DNA of 63,420 nt from Dipetalonema caudispina. Its lineage: Eukaryota; Nematoda; Chromadorea; Rhabditida; Onchocercidae. Numbering within the stretch: position 1 is the first letter of the stretch; every line of letters starts with the position of its first letter. A program made the position numbers and the translations under genes. Of this stretch, positions 1-14,873 are shown piece by piece. Where the stretch lies: the NCBI GenBank assembly GCA_013365325.1, contig JABVXV010000349.1:1-63420 (forward strand), read 5' to 3'. The notes beneath the pieces are model-generated. The model was not told where the DNA came from, did no database searches, and saw only the letters and a program-made list of their open reading frames with translations.

Positions 1-291
<291 letters not shown>

Positions 292-302
292 TAATTTCAT
301 AC

Positions 303-422
303 TAATTTCGGAATTTGAAAAATAAAACTGATGGCTAATATAATTAACTGAATATATTCTTATTGAAAAAAAGAATAATCCAGCAGTTAGTCTTTTCCGT
401 CTTATTTCAAATTCCGAAATTA
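303..422. repeat. Short inverted repeat, 17-bp perfect arms
   Basis: The arm at 303-319 (TAATTTCGGAATTTGAA) is the exact reverse complement of 406-422. The ~86 bp between the arms is not itself repetitive. The arrangement resembles the end of a small MITE or a foldback element, but no flanking target-site duplication is obvious because the flanks are A+T-rich. Confidence 0.7.
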
Positions 423-687
423 ATATGACATTTTAAACTGATCATTTATTATTTCTTTTAATATTATTAATATTTATTTATTATTTCTTTTAAAATTTAT
501 TATTTCTTTTCGAGGTAAATCCCTTCTTCAATGAATTCCAGCTGCTAATTTCAATGTTTCATAGAATTTTTATAACTTCATTCATAATTTTACATATTTA
601 CTTTACATATTATCATTAGATTCAGATAAATGAATCCGAACTGTTACTAATTATGCAGTTAATAATAACGATAATCTAGACATATTT

Positions 688-910
688 ACTGGAATTTAAT
701 GATATTATGTAAACTAATTACGTAGTTAACAATAGCTGTTACCTTTATTATTCAGGCTTATTTATTAGAATTCAATGATAACATGCAGAATTGATTATGT
801 AGATAGCAATATTTATTGAAAATTAATGGTAATTGATCAAATTAATTATTCAATTAATAATAAATTAGGTTTATCATCAGAATTTAATGATAGTGTGCAA
901 ATTTTGAACA
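688..910. repeat. Degenerate direct repeats with GAATTYAATGATA core
   Basis: The block GAATTTAATGATA or GAATTCAATGATA, followed by a TATGCA/TATGTA-like stretch and often ACGTAG/ATGTAGNTAGCAATA, occurs near 692, 770 and 881. Spacing is about 78 and 111 bp. This looks like an old, diverged tandem duplication. Confidence 0.45.
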
Positions 911-3900
911 TTATATAATATCATGTGCAACTTGGATCTTCGCTGTCTTCCGATAATTAAAGTTTTGGAATAGTAAGCAGGAATTTTAAAAACCCTGTGT
1001 ATAATGACAGAGCGGCAAAATTCAGCGAATGTGACATTTCAATTAGCTCAATTAGCACTAAGATAAGCTGAGTAAATTCATTAAATAAAGCCAGTTAGTC
1101 TTAAGTAGAATTGAGTTGCTTTATATTGTTCTATCCGTTTAGTTTTTAATTTAATTAAGCCACTTAACTAGTTAAGCTAAGTTATCTTCATTTCAAAAAC
1201 TATTAAAAAAGCCAAGAAAAAAGCGTATCATCTCTTTATAGAAAAAAGGAATAAAGTTTGCCAAGTTACTCAAAAATTAATGTTGAATCACTCTCCATCT
1301 ATCTATTTATATTATACCTATATATATTCACATAATTTTTAATTAATCGAATGTTAATTACCAATGTGTGAAGGAGAAAAAAACGAAAAAAAAGTTGAAC
1401 AATGCTAGAAATTTCATTCCTTTACATTCATCGTTTAATAACTGAAATATTCTTTCTTTTTAATTTTTGAAAGTTTACATAGCTGTCCTTTTACCATTGT
1501 TATTGACAATGTCCTTTTTAACATTTTCATAATGCTTCATTCATCGTCACTATCATTATTAATCATTATTTTTGCCCTCATTATCATCATCATCATCATT
1601 ATTGTCATCATCAATCTTTCAGCAAACTTATATAGCACTAATTATTTGTTTGTATCATCCAACTGGCTTATTGATGCAGTTGTTTCGCTGATCGTTTCCC
1701 AATTTTGGTCATATTTATTAATAATAGGTCTACTATTACATCATTTTTCATCATTATGTATTTGGCGCAATTATCTGAAAAGCAAAAACGTCTCCTCAGG
1801 TTTGATTTAAATAATATTTTTAATATTTTATAAACAATATTTTGCAGTTGCAAAATATAAACGATCTGATAGACATTTTGATTTTCGGATGCCTAAATAA
1901 TATTTGATTCCATATTCTATCAGCGGATATTCATCTTTTCAAAAGTTCATTATTCATCGATACACTGGATATCATTAGATATCTATATTCATATCCTCTT
2001 GAAAAATATTCATCTTTTCCATCTTTCATTATTCTTAGAATACACTGACATTCCGGATATCATCAGATACCTCTATTTCGTATTGTCGTAGCACAGATCT
2101 ATTCTTGAGTTAGCGCACATTTATCCTTAAATCCTTTCCGTAATATTTTGCGACCATTACTGTCGCCGTTATATGGAAATGTTTCTGCTTTAAAAAAGCG
2201 GAAAGATTTTTGAAAAATGTCAAGTGGAAGATGCAGGCAATAACGAACGGTCATAGTAAAATTAGTATCCAATATTTTTTAGAGAATATTAAAGCAATTT
2301 TTTTTTAATTTCAATAATCTTTCCTCTTGAAAATCCGTTTTAAAAAGAAAAATTGAAAAGAAAGAAAAATTATAAAAAAAGCTATTTGGCATAAATTAGA
2401 ACCATAAGGATGAATTGTATAAATATCTGTTTGATGAAGTTACGGTCGATAGGGAAGCGCGGGGGCGGGGAGCGAAGGATGGGGAGGGGAAAAATTGTAA
2501 AGTGTATAATAAATTCAAAAGAAATTGAATAACTTTTTTTACTTTATCATTTCGTTATAATTTCGAAATATATTGGAGAAATGAAAAATGGTTTGAATTG
2601 TTAACTCCTCCAGATGTTAATTCCCTTTAACTTTTCCGTTTCCTTTTTATTCCAAATTTTTCTTCTTCTACTAAACCATTCTACATTATTTATAAGGTTG
2701 AATTTACCGCATTTCTTGAATGTTGGTGAGCATCAGTCAGATTACTCAGCACGATCATACCGGTTGTTTAATTGCCGGATTTCTCAACTGCTGCTTACCT
2801 TTAACGACACATGATATAGTGGTGAAATAACAATTAAAAAGGTTTCTGAAAAATATCCCAAAAAAAAAAAAAAAAACGACAAACATTTCATCCTATCCTT
2901 TTTCTCTTTGCTTACTGATTCATCCATCAATTGACCGATGATTCATTTAATGAGCTATGTTATCTTTCATTCTTGCTTTTATTTACTTCTTTCAGCCTTT
3001 TTCGTTTTGTTTTTGCATTTCTCAATATGATATTCATTTTTAAATTGAATGATAACTATCAAATTCAAATTTAGAAAATTTGAAAAAGAAGGTATAATAG
3101 CATTTTGAGGGTAGACAGATACATGTTGGAAGAAACAGTGAAATGATTTTGTTTTTTTTTTCTTTCATCCGAAAGAAATGGCTATAATGTAGTAGAAAAA
3201 AATCGATGAAATTCTTCTATACAGTTCCTGGATTTAATTCATTTTCTGCTGGGTAGAACTGAAATTTGGGATAAACAATAAAAAAAGAAATAGAAATTAT
3301 AAACATTGAAAAAAATGACAATTGTCATCAAATTTCTTTAGTGCTCCAACAAATCTATGAAAGTAAACATTGCGCTATATGTTATCATATGCTAATTTCA
3401 CACTTCTTCCTTCTTTACTAAGAATTTCTCGAATCAATTCATCGTTGTGTATTTTTCTCTCTTCGGTTAGTTTTAAAATTTAAAATAAAAAACTGCAACA
3501 AAGCAAGTCATCAAATTACTAAATAAAAGGAAGACTTACCTTTCGTCCGTTTTTCTTCTCTTATTGCAGTTGTTGTTTATTCTGGATTGATTAAAAGAAA
3601 AAAAGGAGGAGGAAGAAAATCAAGATTGGAAAGAGGGAGAAAAAAAGAGAGAGAAGAAAAAGAAAGAAATAGAAAGGATTGATTCAAAAATATTTAGAGA
3701 AGTGGATGTTTGAAAATGCAAATTTACAATTTCAATGATACAAGTTTTGTTTAGTTTTTTTTTTTTTTCTTCTATTATTTTTATTTTTTGAAACATAGCT
3801 AAGTAGAATTAGGTAAAAAGGAAAGAGAAAGCAGACGGATAAAAACTAAGAGAGACAGACTGAACCGAAATGGAGAATGAACTGGAAAAGTAAAATTATA

Positions 3901-4280
3901 TGGTATATAATAAATATAAATATATGTAATTAAACTTTGAAAAAAGAAAAAACGAAGTTAACATTGGTATAGAAAGAAGAAAGGGAAGAGACAAGGACAG
4001 TTAAAGAGAGGGAGAGGAAGAGAAAATTGGATTTTTTCCTAAATATGTTTCGCTTTTCGGAAAAAAATTAGATGAGAAGTTTGTTTGTTTCACTTAAGCT
4101 ATTTCCATTTGAACGGCGTTCCCTTCCATTCCTTTTCATCTTCCGGATTGATAAATCTGTAATGGTTATGTTCGAAATGAACGACAAACGATTGAAAATA
4201 TCCAAACAAACGCTCTCCAACTAAATCCAACCATCAAATTGTCATATACACAGAACAAGTGAACAGACAAACATACGCAT

Positions 4281-4284
<4 letters not shown>

Positions 4285-4311
<27 letters not shown>
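4285..4311. repeat. (CA)n microsatellite
   Basis: An uninterrupted CA dinucleotide run of about 27 bp inside a wider CATACA-rich stretch (4270-4318). Confidence 0.95.
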
Positions 4312-4316
<5 letters not shown>

Positions 4317-7204
4317 TTCATTAACAGATGTCTTCTATATTTTTTTGATGATATGTAAATTGAAATTTGATTTTTTATATTTTAAAAGCATACTGATGAG
4401 CTAACTAGTCCGTTTACCTCATTGTACTTAAAACTACACATACATTCATATGTGTGCAGACAGACAGACGGAGAAACAGACACACACATACATGAATTCA
4501 AATATCTTGAAATTATGTCTCATAAACTAGTTTGAAACAGTAGTGTCTGTTTATATAATACAAGCTGAATGTTATGAGTCAGTCATCCGATCAGTTGCCA
4601 GTGAATTAGCTATCCGATCCGAGCTAGTTAATCTGTGAATTAATCACCCGATCAATTAAGTGAGTAAAGTGATCTGATTAATTGAGTATGTCAGTTTATA
4701 ATTTTGATCAATCATTTCTTTCATTAGTAAGTGGACAGAATCTTCTTTCCTATAAATGTTAGCCTTCATTGCATATTATACTGTTAACAGATTTTTTCCA
4801 CCTCTTTTTCTTTTAATTGCAAAACTTTATGGTGGAATAATTCATTTGTCCATTTTATCTGACATTATTAAATAATATTCAACTTTTAGTTTATTTTTTT
4901 TAAAAAAAAAAGGAAGACGAATATTGCATCGTTATAAATAAGGGTGCTGTTGTTAGCTGGGTATATCGTATTGTGTGCATCCTACAAAAATAATTTTAGC
5001 AATTAATAAGTTTTTAAAAATATTAAAAAAGTGAAAAAAATAAATTCCTAGAAATTCTAAAAAAATGAAAAAAAGCCTTCTGGATATTCAACAATATCGT
5101 TTGTGATTATTGAAATAGTTGATCATGTTATCCAGCTATACGATATTCCCAAAATATTTTACCATCCTAAAATATCACTTTATCGTAAAATTCATTTGCC
5201 AACTGGTAAGCAAAAAAAGCTGACCGAAGTATTCTTAGGGAAAGACAAAAAAAGTAGTGGATTTTTCAATCCATTTTAAAACGAATTAAATTATTCGTCA
5301 AATTTGGCTTCCTATTCCATTCCATACCACTTTTTTTCTCCACCATTTTCTGACATGTTCAATCGAAAACGCATACATTCGGCCGTTTTGGTGATGGTTG
5401 AGTGGCTGAATACTTCTTAAAACATATTATACATATGTTTAACTTTCCAATACTTTTCCATTTTCGCTTTTTATTTGGTTTGACATATATGTATGTGTAT
5501 GTATTTCTACGTTTTTAATTAAATCTAAATAATTTTTCAAATTAAAAAATTTCGTCAAAAAATTTTTTCAAAATAAACAAGAAGTGAAAGATTGAATTGA
5601 ACTGATAATTAGATTAGCAGGAGAGGTAAATTGGATGTCCTATTAGTATTACTCAATTAATTTGTTACCGGAATGAATTATTGGATAGATCATATTAGAA
5701 TGACTAAGAATAGATGCAATTAATTATTTTTTTGTTTCTGGAATGAGAAATTTATTTCCTTTCGTTTTTTTCTTAAGATAAAGATGGAAATGTTTTCCTT
5801 TTCTTTTTCTTCTTCCTCCTGATTCTCCCACCCACTGATTTCTTATTGTCTGATTGTTTGTAGAGTTGTTTACATAAAATTACGATCATCTGTCTTTTGT
5901 AGAAAATGTGATAAACTGTTATCTTCTTTCTCCCATCTTCCATCTTCCTTTCATTTATTGATGATTAAATGCATATTATATATACTATATATAGTCATTG
6001 TATACAGTATTCATATTACGTGTTGTACTGTATATCATAAATAATACTGTATATGTAGAAAATTCAATTGTTGTTCAATTAATTATTGTAGCTTCAATCA
6101 AAAGCCAAATGCAGTGGTAAATTATTCAAAATTTTTAATGGGGACTTTGCTCAGATAGTATCAAATACGTCAAATAAGGATAAAAAGAATGTTATACAAT
6201 CATTTCTAAAACTTACATCTATAAATTTATAATTAATAAAAGATCCTTTTTGCTACTGTTCTCTCTTCTCTCCTTGCCCTTTGAGGAAGAGAAGAGAGGA
6301 ATGGCGAGAGAGGAATTTCAAAGAAGATAAGATGTGACGAAGGTAAGATAGTTTCATTGGAACTATAATTATTTATATCTTTGTCCTAAATTTTTTTTGT
6401 TATAAACAAGCAAATAGTAATGAGGAAACATTCTAATAACATAATATTGATAGAACAGTATTGCAAGATGTTAAAGTACATATGCATAGATAAGATAAGA
6501 TAGGGGCAAAAAAAAAAGTTGGGTAGGTGAGTAAATTCGGGTAAGCTAAGCGAGGGAAAATCGGGTAAACTGTCAACAACTTTTGTAACATTCATATCAG
6601 TTGTTTATTTATTTTATTAGTTTAGCTAAAGATTGCAATAGTGGAACATGCAAATAATAAGCCATATAGATTGCAAATCGAAAATGTGATCATAAGACAT
6701 TGATTTCAACAGTTTTTAATTTAATTTGATTTAATTTTTTTACAATATGACATTTTCTATAATTATATTTGGATTGACGCATAATTTTGCTTCTCTCCCA
6801 CAAATCCATCATTATAATATGTATCCGTTATCCGTCAGTTATGTCAATTCAATAACATGTATAATAATGCAATCATTTATTAGAATTCATATAACATATT
6901 AGCTGGTGGATATCTCATTTAATCTTAATTATATTACGTGAAATGTCAGTGAAACGCTATACATGATTGTGCAAAGGAAATATTGTAAAAATAGAATTAT
7001 TTAGCTGACGTAAGAATATGCTTGGCGTGCTTCATCTAAACAATAAACTAATAATTTTAGTATAAGTAAATTGGACATAAATAATTCCGTTAAGCTATTA
7101 ATTAAATAAGTAAATAAATGATTAAGGCAAATTTCAAATTCATTAAATATATTGTATTAATTAACACTTAATTGACGTTTTGCAAATCATTTCTAAAAAA
7201 TATA

Positions 7205-7219
7205 TTTTTTTCCAGTAAT
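7205..7219 (+). promoter_or_regulatory. Probable trans-splice acceptor of the intermediate filament gene
   Basis: TTTTTTTTCCAG ends at 7215, only four bases before the ATG at 7220. A strong 3' splice site this close to a start codon, with no upstream exon in sight, is the usual signature of spliced-leader addition in nematodes. A cis-spliced non-coding first exon further upstream is the alternative. Confidence 0.6.
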
Positions 7220-10200
7220 ATGGAAGAAATTTCGGTTTCGGATTATAGGAGTACGATTTCTGCTCGACCAGCTTTCAGTCGAACTGTTGGACCTATGTCT
7301 AGTCCAACTTACGGTATGACAACATGTAAGTTTCATTTCAACTGACTAATTAGTTTGCAAGTTTATTTTAAATTTTGAAATTGTGTGGAATCAAACTGGA
7401 CAGTGATTCAAAATATTCCTTTTAAGTATGATGGTTTATGATATCTTCAAGAATACAGAAATGATTCTGTTGAATCCGTAGTTCTGGATATTTCCAAACG
7501 TTCTAGTTACTTATTGCATAACATCTAAACGAGAATCCAGAATTCTGGGAAGGATTTTTCAGCATCATGTTTGAAAATAAGTTTCAAAATTACTTATTAT
7601 TTGTAATTTGAAGCATCCGGTGGTAGAATTCTGAAAACCGTGACGGAAATCGGTTCATCCTCATTGCATAGCAGTGGTATGTCACCGTTTGGACAAAATG
7701 CTGCATCAGCTATTCGTGACACTCGTGAACGGGAAAAGAAGGAAATGAGCGATTTGAACGACCGTCTTGCTTCTTACATCGAAAAGGTATTATCTCTGTT
7801 AGATCAGTAATCAACATCAACAAGTGAATAATTAACCAAGTTAATAAATAGCCGAAGAAATTGGCCGATAAATCAATGATTGAGCAAAATAAGTAAATAA
7901 ACAATGAATAAACAAATAATAACATTGTGAGCGAAAGAAGCAGAAAATACAAAAATATTTTTCAGGTACGCTTTCTTGAAGCACAGAACCGTAAATTAGC
8001 CGCCGATCTGAATTTATTACGTGGTCGTTGGGGTAAGGATTCTGTAAGTGTTCGTGCGATGTATGAAGGCGAGCTACAGGTATAGCATTTTAATAAAAGC
8101 TTTAAAACTTTATTCATTTTCAATTTTTTTGAAGTTACGAATTTTGGAATTTGGTTGCTGTAAATGTGATAATTTTTAAAACAATAAAGCGATTGTCAAT
8201 ATTAGTTCAAAGAAATTTATGAGTAATAGAACTTTTGTGATGAAATAAATAGTTTTGATGAAACTTTATCGTCATTTTCCGTTATTCACTTGTCATACTA
8301 ACTTTAAAAGATTGATTTTCAAACTGTTAGTTTTGAATTACTTATCAGTTTATCACTTACTTCTACCATTCAGGAGGCACGGAAAATAATAAACGATACG
8401 AACAGCGAACGCGAAGATTTGGAAAAACGAATTCGGAAGTTAATGGACGACTTAGTCGAATATAGAAAACGGTAATATACAATAATTATTTCATGAAACA
8501 TTTTTCATATAAATATAAAAATTTTAATTTCTTCCAAATATTTCCTTTATCAAAAAAAAGAATTATTTTTTCTCAATTTACAGATATGAAGATGCACTTC
8601 GAGCACACCAAGCTGATCGGGAATGCATTGATGAGTTGCTGGTGAGTTCCGGATTTCCGGATTTAATGGTGGTTTATAATTAACATAGCAATATTTTCTC
8701 ATTTTTTCATTTTTTCCTTTCTGCAACCTTTATCAGTCTTGTAGAATGTAATATTTACACAGTCTGCTAAATATTTCAATATTAGATAAAGATATGGAAA
8801 ATAACGAAATAAAAAGAGAATTGATGAGAATATGAGGAAGAGCAGGAAGAAAAAGATTAATGTGTCAATTGTGTAACTAAACACTGTGTATATCAGTCAA
8901 TTATTAATTATCATTAAATTTCATTTTTATATATTTCATTGTCCTATTGAAATCATTAGTATCATTGTTGGCAGCATTATTACCTTTAATTATCTGTCGG
9001 AAGAGCAGTGATTATTGACTGCCATTTTTTTATATCAATCATCATCAGCAATAGTTCTTACTGCTTCTAAGAAGCAACATTATAGACGAAGTTATCCGGT
9101 TTGGAAGCCGAAATTAACCTTTTGCGACGCCGTGTCAGTAGTCTGGAAGAGGAAGTAAGCCGTATCAAAAAGGATAACTTGTATTTTGTCAATGAACTCA
9201 ATAAGGCAAGATCGGTTAGTGACGTTTGTAATGCATCTAAAGGATTGGTGGAATTCGGTATGAATGCTATACTATTATTGTTTAAAGTTTCGAACTTGGC
9301 TTAAATTCCTCATTTTGCTACCTTGTTGGTGTATTATTCGATATTCTGAAGCCTGAATGAGAAGAACAGAACAATTAATAAGAAGTTTTCCGTACAACAT
9401 AATTTTGGATGATATATTGCTAATCATCCGGTTAATTAATTTTAAAGCTTATAAAAGATTTGATAACAAACCGAATGGCTTTCACACAGAAACAGTTATT
9501 GATGAACATCCAGAAATTGCTAACTGAACTAAACAGAATCGTAATTATTATTTTGGTATTTCCGTGATTATGAATTTTGTAGGATTTGGATCAGGAAACG
9601 CTCAATCGGATCGATTTCCAAAATCAGGTACAAACTCTATTAGAAGAAATTGATTTCATGCGTCGAGTGCATGATCAGGAAATTAATGAATTGCAAGCTA
9701 TGGCTGCTCGTGATACAACACCAGAAAATCGTGAATATTTCAAAAATGAGCTTTCATCGGCAATTCGTGATATTCGTGCAGAATATGATCAAGTATGCTG
9801 TAATTTCGTCCTATCTTTCCTTTTTCTTTCGAGTTTTTTATAAAATCAATTTTTTTATAATTAAGGGGAAACCGAAATTGCTAATTGAAGAAAAATAACA
9901 AGTCATCATTTTTCAAATTTATCGCTCACTACATGAAAAAAGTGAAATGATTAAATTGAATTTCTGTTATGATAGATATGCAATATGAACCGGACGGATA
10001 TGGAATCGTGGTATAAGTTGAAAGTGCAAGAAATTCAAACCCAATCAACAAGGCAAAATTTGGAACAAGGTTACGCCAAGGAGGAAGTGAAGCGACTTCG
10101 TGTACAACTTTCCGAACTTCGCGGAAAATTATCTGATCTTGAAGGACGTGTAAGTATCCTTCTTCTTTTTTAAATAATCCTATTAAATCCTATTAATCCT

Positions 10201-13200
10201 TTAAATTAATCCTGAAATAATAACCTTTTGTCGGAAATCAATTTTTGCCCTTTTCTTGATAGAACAATCAAAGAAGAAATTTTGAAGAAAAAGAAAATTT
10301 ATTGCTCTAAATAAAAAAAGTAAAATTTGGTAAAGAAGAATATCGAAGCAAAATTTTCCAAATATTTTAAAAAAGCAAAGATGAGTCATACTTTTTCATC
10401 CATTAAATTTTGTCCAAAATATTGCAACATCTATCAAGTTTCACACAAAAAGTTCTAAGATGTATACGATCTTTGGTTAAATGACTTCTTGGCGAAGAAG
10501 TGAAATGATAAAATTGAGAGAAATATTTTTTAATGGAAATTGCAAATGAAATTCATGAACATATCAATTTAAAACCTAAATTGTTATTCAGTTTTATTTG
10601 CAGAACTTTTTTTTCTGAAGTTATTTTTAGGAAATTAAAACAGACTTATGATTATGTAAGATGGACCAATTTTATCTAAAATTTAAGTGTTTTAGAAAAA
10701 ACAGAGTTTAAATTGTAGAATTCACTGCTAGAGAAGCAAATGCAAGAGTTAAATTATCAACTGGAAGATGACCAACGATCCTATGAAGCTGCCCTGAATG
10801 ATCGCGATGCGCAGATCCGGAAAATGCGGGAAGAGTGTCAAGCGCTAATGATGGAATTACAAATGCTTTTAGATACCAAACAAGTTTGTCATTAACCAAT
10901 TAGCTTATCGTTCTTAGCAAAGTTCTATTAGAAATTCAATGTATATTCTATGTAAATATTAAAGGTTAAAAAGTTTGATTAGAAATCAAAGCTTACCAAG
11001 CCTTCAGTTCTAGAAGGGTTTAAACGGTATTACTTTCACATTGTACTCTTTATTATTGGTAGGAATGTTTGGATTTTGCCTAGTCATTAATTATATCTTA
11101 CTTGTAATCCATATTACCTATAAAATCATTAACTAAGCTTAGATATTAATCATTATGTCCAAAAGAATTTCACGATGCTACCATCCTAACGTATTGTTTG
11201 ACTATTCGTACAGTACGTTTAGATCTTTCTTGGTCATTAATCATGTCTTATTTGTAGTCATTAATTAAGCAGAGGTAATGATTATTCTGTTCTTGAAAGG
11301 ACAAAATTGTTTGGTGAAATTTCTTTTTAAAAGCCTTTACTAAGGAAATTCTATTAATAAATCAGTTAATTTTAATAAAAATTCTATCCAAAATTTTCGA
11401 AAAGGAAAGCGTATAATTCTTTCTATATTGACTATAATTCTGAAGTGAGCAAAAAAAGAACGAAAAAATGAAATGATTCATTTTTTAAAATGATTTGAAA
11501 TGTCTATTTCATTGTTAGTTTTTACCAAATTTCCTTTTCAGACTTTAGATGCTGAAATAGCAATTTATCGAAAAATGCTTGAAGGTGAGGAGAATCGTGC
11601 CGGATTACGTCAACTTGTTGAGCAAGTCGTCAAAACTCATGGCCTTACCGAAGTAGGAGAAACCGGTAAATATTTCTCTTTTTTTTCTTCTTCTTCTTCT
11701 ACTTTACCTTGGTTACATTACCATCTTTAATGTTTTGACTGCCATTTCTTTACTGTCAAATTTTGGTATTAAGCAAATTTTTGATCAAAACTTGAAAAAG
11801 ATACTTTTTTTCTTGTTTTGGTTGAAACTTTTATTAAGGTTGCAAAAATCATTTATTAAAATATTAATTTTCATAGATTTGACTAACCATTTACTTCGAT
11901 AAAATTTGAAGAAAAACTGAAAAAAACAGCTGCAATTTTTCTATCAAAATCGTTTAATGAAATGATTAGAGATATTTTTCGGGAATTTTCCGGATTTGTC
12001 AAAAAAGAAACATTTTCGACAAATATCAATTATAAAAGGTTAAGATAAGTGGCCAGAAATTCTACATCACCCTGGACAATTATCACTTCATAAGAGTGGG
12101 TTGTATTACGGGAATGATTAACCTCCCATGTATTATGACACTTCTGCTGTACCAATATTTAAAACTTAATCTACCCATTATTGAGATTAAGCTATACTTT
12201 TTCGGAAAATTGGACATAAAATTTGTAATTATTACCAATCATAAAACCAGTCTTCTAAGTTGAAATCGAAATCATTATGGTACACTCTTTCTTCTCTTTC
12301 CGTCATTTTAGCTAAACTCTTCAAGAAAAGAAGGCCCATTTACCATTCAACAGCCTATTTTTATATTTTTAATGGGAAAATTTTTGATAAAGAAATTTAC
12401 AAAATAAAAATAATATTTCCGCTAAATTTCAAATTAAAGTTTAATTTCATTAGAATTTGATATGAATGATTGATTATACTGAGAAAAGAATAGTTCGGAA
12501 ATTTGTTAAATTGGGGAAGAAAATGGAATTTTTTGAAAGGGAAAGGAATATTTCAATTTTTTTTGAAAATAATAATTGAATGTCAAACTTGCTTTTTCTT
12601 TTGTTCCCTTTTTCTTCATTCTTTTTTTGTTATCTTCAAGTGACAACCATTTTCAACTTGAATTGTTAATTTATAGCACTCAATTTTTGGGTCTTACCAC
12701 AAATTTGCCATCTTTTACGGAATTTTTTTGTTCCTGGAATCCCCAAGAAGATGTCTTTTTATAGATTTCCGTTTGGTAATGTTTTCTTTTTTCTTCCTGG
12801 GATTTAGCGAATGGATTTTTGAATAATTAATTAGTGGTATTATGATATTATAGGTTTAATAATTTAGCCTTATTTACCATATTCACCTAGATTATTTTAT
12901 AATATTTCTGACTATTTCATGATATTTTCCGATATCTAGCAGTTCCATTTGTTTCCAAGTTTAAAAATTGACTTAAAATTAATTCAAAATTTCAAGTTTG
13001 TAGTTTACAGAGCATAGAACATAAGGGAAATTTTTCAACAAATTTCAAATTCAATTTTTTTTTTATTTAAGAGAGTATTCGTGTATTGAAAGGTGAAACA
13101 GCTAGTCGTACGTCATTTCAGCGTTCCGCTAAAGGCAATGTTTCTATACAGGTTCCTTTTATTCGATTATCGTAAGGATTTTTAATACTTTCAGAATAAA

Positions 13201-14296
13201 ATTTATTTTAAATTTCAAACTTTGGTAATTTTCCTCATTTAACAATGCTATTGATTTAAGAGAATTAGAATGCAGAAATTATTATACATTGTTCGTAATT
13301 TAATTAAAATTTTCAGGTATAAAATTCCAGAATCTTATATGAAATTTCAGGATGCTGCATCAGATGGCAAATACGTCTTACTGGAGAATACGCATCGTTC
13401 CAAAGAAGAACCAATTGGTGAGTGGAGACTAAAGCGAAAGATTGATGGCAAACGCGAAATTGTATACACCTTTCCAAGGGATTTCATTTTAAAACCTGGA
13501 AAATCGGTTAAGGTAACGTTTCTAGCTATACCATATAGTTAATAAAGCTAGATTTCAGAAATCCAAATTTCGGATTCTCTTGGACTCTGGAACCTAACAA
13601 TTTACATTTTGAGTTAATGGATAGAATTTACATTATATTGTATTATATATTAGTGGAAGCGATTTCGGAATGAAATCCAAAATTCAGTATTCTTACGGAT
13701 TTCGAAATAGTCTGTGCATTTGCAATAATAAATATGAAGCAATTTCAACACGAAATCCAATGAAGCAATTCTCTTTATTAATAAAAAGAAGTTGAAAGTC
13801 TCATTACCGAAAAATGTGTTTACTTACAGATTTGGGCTCGTGGCCAGGGAGTTTACAGTCCACCTGATCAATTGGTCTTTGATGCTGAAGACTCGTTTGG
13901 AATTGGTTCTAATGTACAAACCATTCTCTTCAATCGAGAGGGAGAGGTAATTAATTTTGATTGATTAGTTAATTCAAGTTCAGCTATTGCCGATGCAATC
14001 AAAACTATGCACAAAAAAGTCAAATAAATGAAATGGAGTTAATTAAGTGAAAAATGTTAACTTTGGCTTAATTAGTTATTTGGTTGTATACAAAATTTAA
14101 CTGATTAAGATGATTGGTTTGATTAGATTTTTATTTTATTAATTTTCTTTGTGTTAAATTTAAAGTTATAGCATGACAAATCAGATCGCTTGACTTTATA
14201 ATAAAACTTTGATTATTTAAATGCAAAAAACTTCTCTTTCTTTAATTTCAGGAGCGTGCATCACATATTCAACGTTCAAGTCATACTATTAGCTGA
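7220..14296 (+). CDS. Cytoplasmic intermediate filament protein with lamin-type tail
   Basis: Structural protein of the nematode cytoplasmic intermediate filament network. Fourteen exons join in frame to about 584 residues: 7220-7325, 7614-7786, 7966-8079, 8374-8471, 8584-8641, 9086-9214, 9583-9792, 9976-10149, 10719-10883, 11542-11665, 13072-13151, 13351-13512, 13830-13946, 14252-14296. The head is residues 1 to ~73. The rod starts near 74, with the conserved coil-1A block [19 protein letters not shown] at 83-101, and closes with [17 protein letters not shown] at 410-426. Rod length (~352) fits the protostome/lamin type with six extra heptads in coil 1B. The tail (~470-575) is an Ig-like lamin tail domain with the GEWRLKR and [11 protein letters not shown] blocks. 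No nuclear localisation signal or CaaX box is present; the protein ends in HTIS, so it is not a nuclear lamin. It is probably of the A or B hypodermal/muscle-attachment class. The exact paralogue was not resolved. Confidence 0.95.
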
Positions 14297-14867
14297 AATT
14301 TTTGTAAGAACAGCAGCGACATAATTCTCAACTAAAATTATTAATTTTTTCATTATTTTTAAATGCTAAGAAAGTGCCAAATGTTAATTTCGATATAATC
14401 CATTATTATCCATCAATTTCTTCATTATTTAGACAAAATTTCCCTTTATTATTACTCATCCAAAATTTACTAATCAAATAATCAGTTAGTCGTTAGAATT
14501 AATTATTTAATCATTTAATTAAAGTCGACTAATGATTCATATTCATACACACATACACATATATATGTATACAAGATATACATTATATCATAAATGTCAT
14601 AACTCACCGTTTACCCATTCTGATTATTAATTATAATATATTAAATAATTGATTGATTAATATATATCGGACTAGTTTCTTTTCGTTGCATCGTTAATTT
14701 AATTTGCATACACGCTACATGATAATATTATCACATTTGGACAAAACATTACTATCATTTCTTAATTACAATAATTTCCTATGCACTGCTTTGCTTTATA
14801 TGATATCATAGTTCTCTTTTTGTTTTCCTTTTCTCCCCTTTTTTTGCGATTTAAAAGAAAAGAACAA

Positions 14868-14873
14868 AATAAA
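14868..14873 (+). promoter_or_regulatory. Candidate polyadenylation signal
   Basis: AATAAA lies 572 bp past the intermediate filament stop codon, in A-rich sequence. It is the first canonical hexamer I can place with reasonable context, but other A+T-rich variants lie closer to the stop. Confidence 0.3.

Larger units (their letters stand above)
423..7205. other. Intergenic region, no gene recognised
   Basis: About 6.8 kb of A+T-rich DNA with many homopurine/homopyrimidine tracts (3590-3680 and 3960-4025 purine-rich). The only sizeable open frames here are low-complexity, such as the Ile-rich frame near 1532-1810. They have no splice context or family resemblance and I treat them as chance. 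The 3' end is presumably the promoter and 5' flank of the intermediate filament gene, but no convincing core element was seen. Confidence 0.6.

Noticed and set aside
1532..1810. 92-codon open frame rich in Ile/Leu
   Set aside because: Encoded by ATT/ATC repeats; low complexity, no splice context, no family resemblance.
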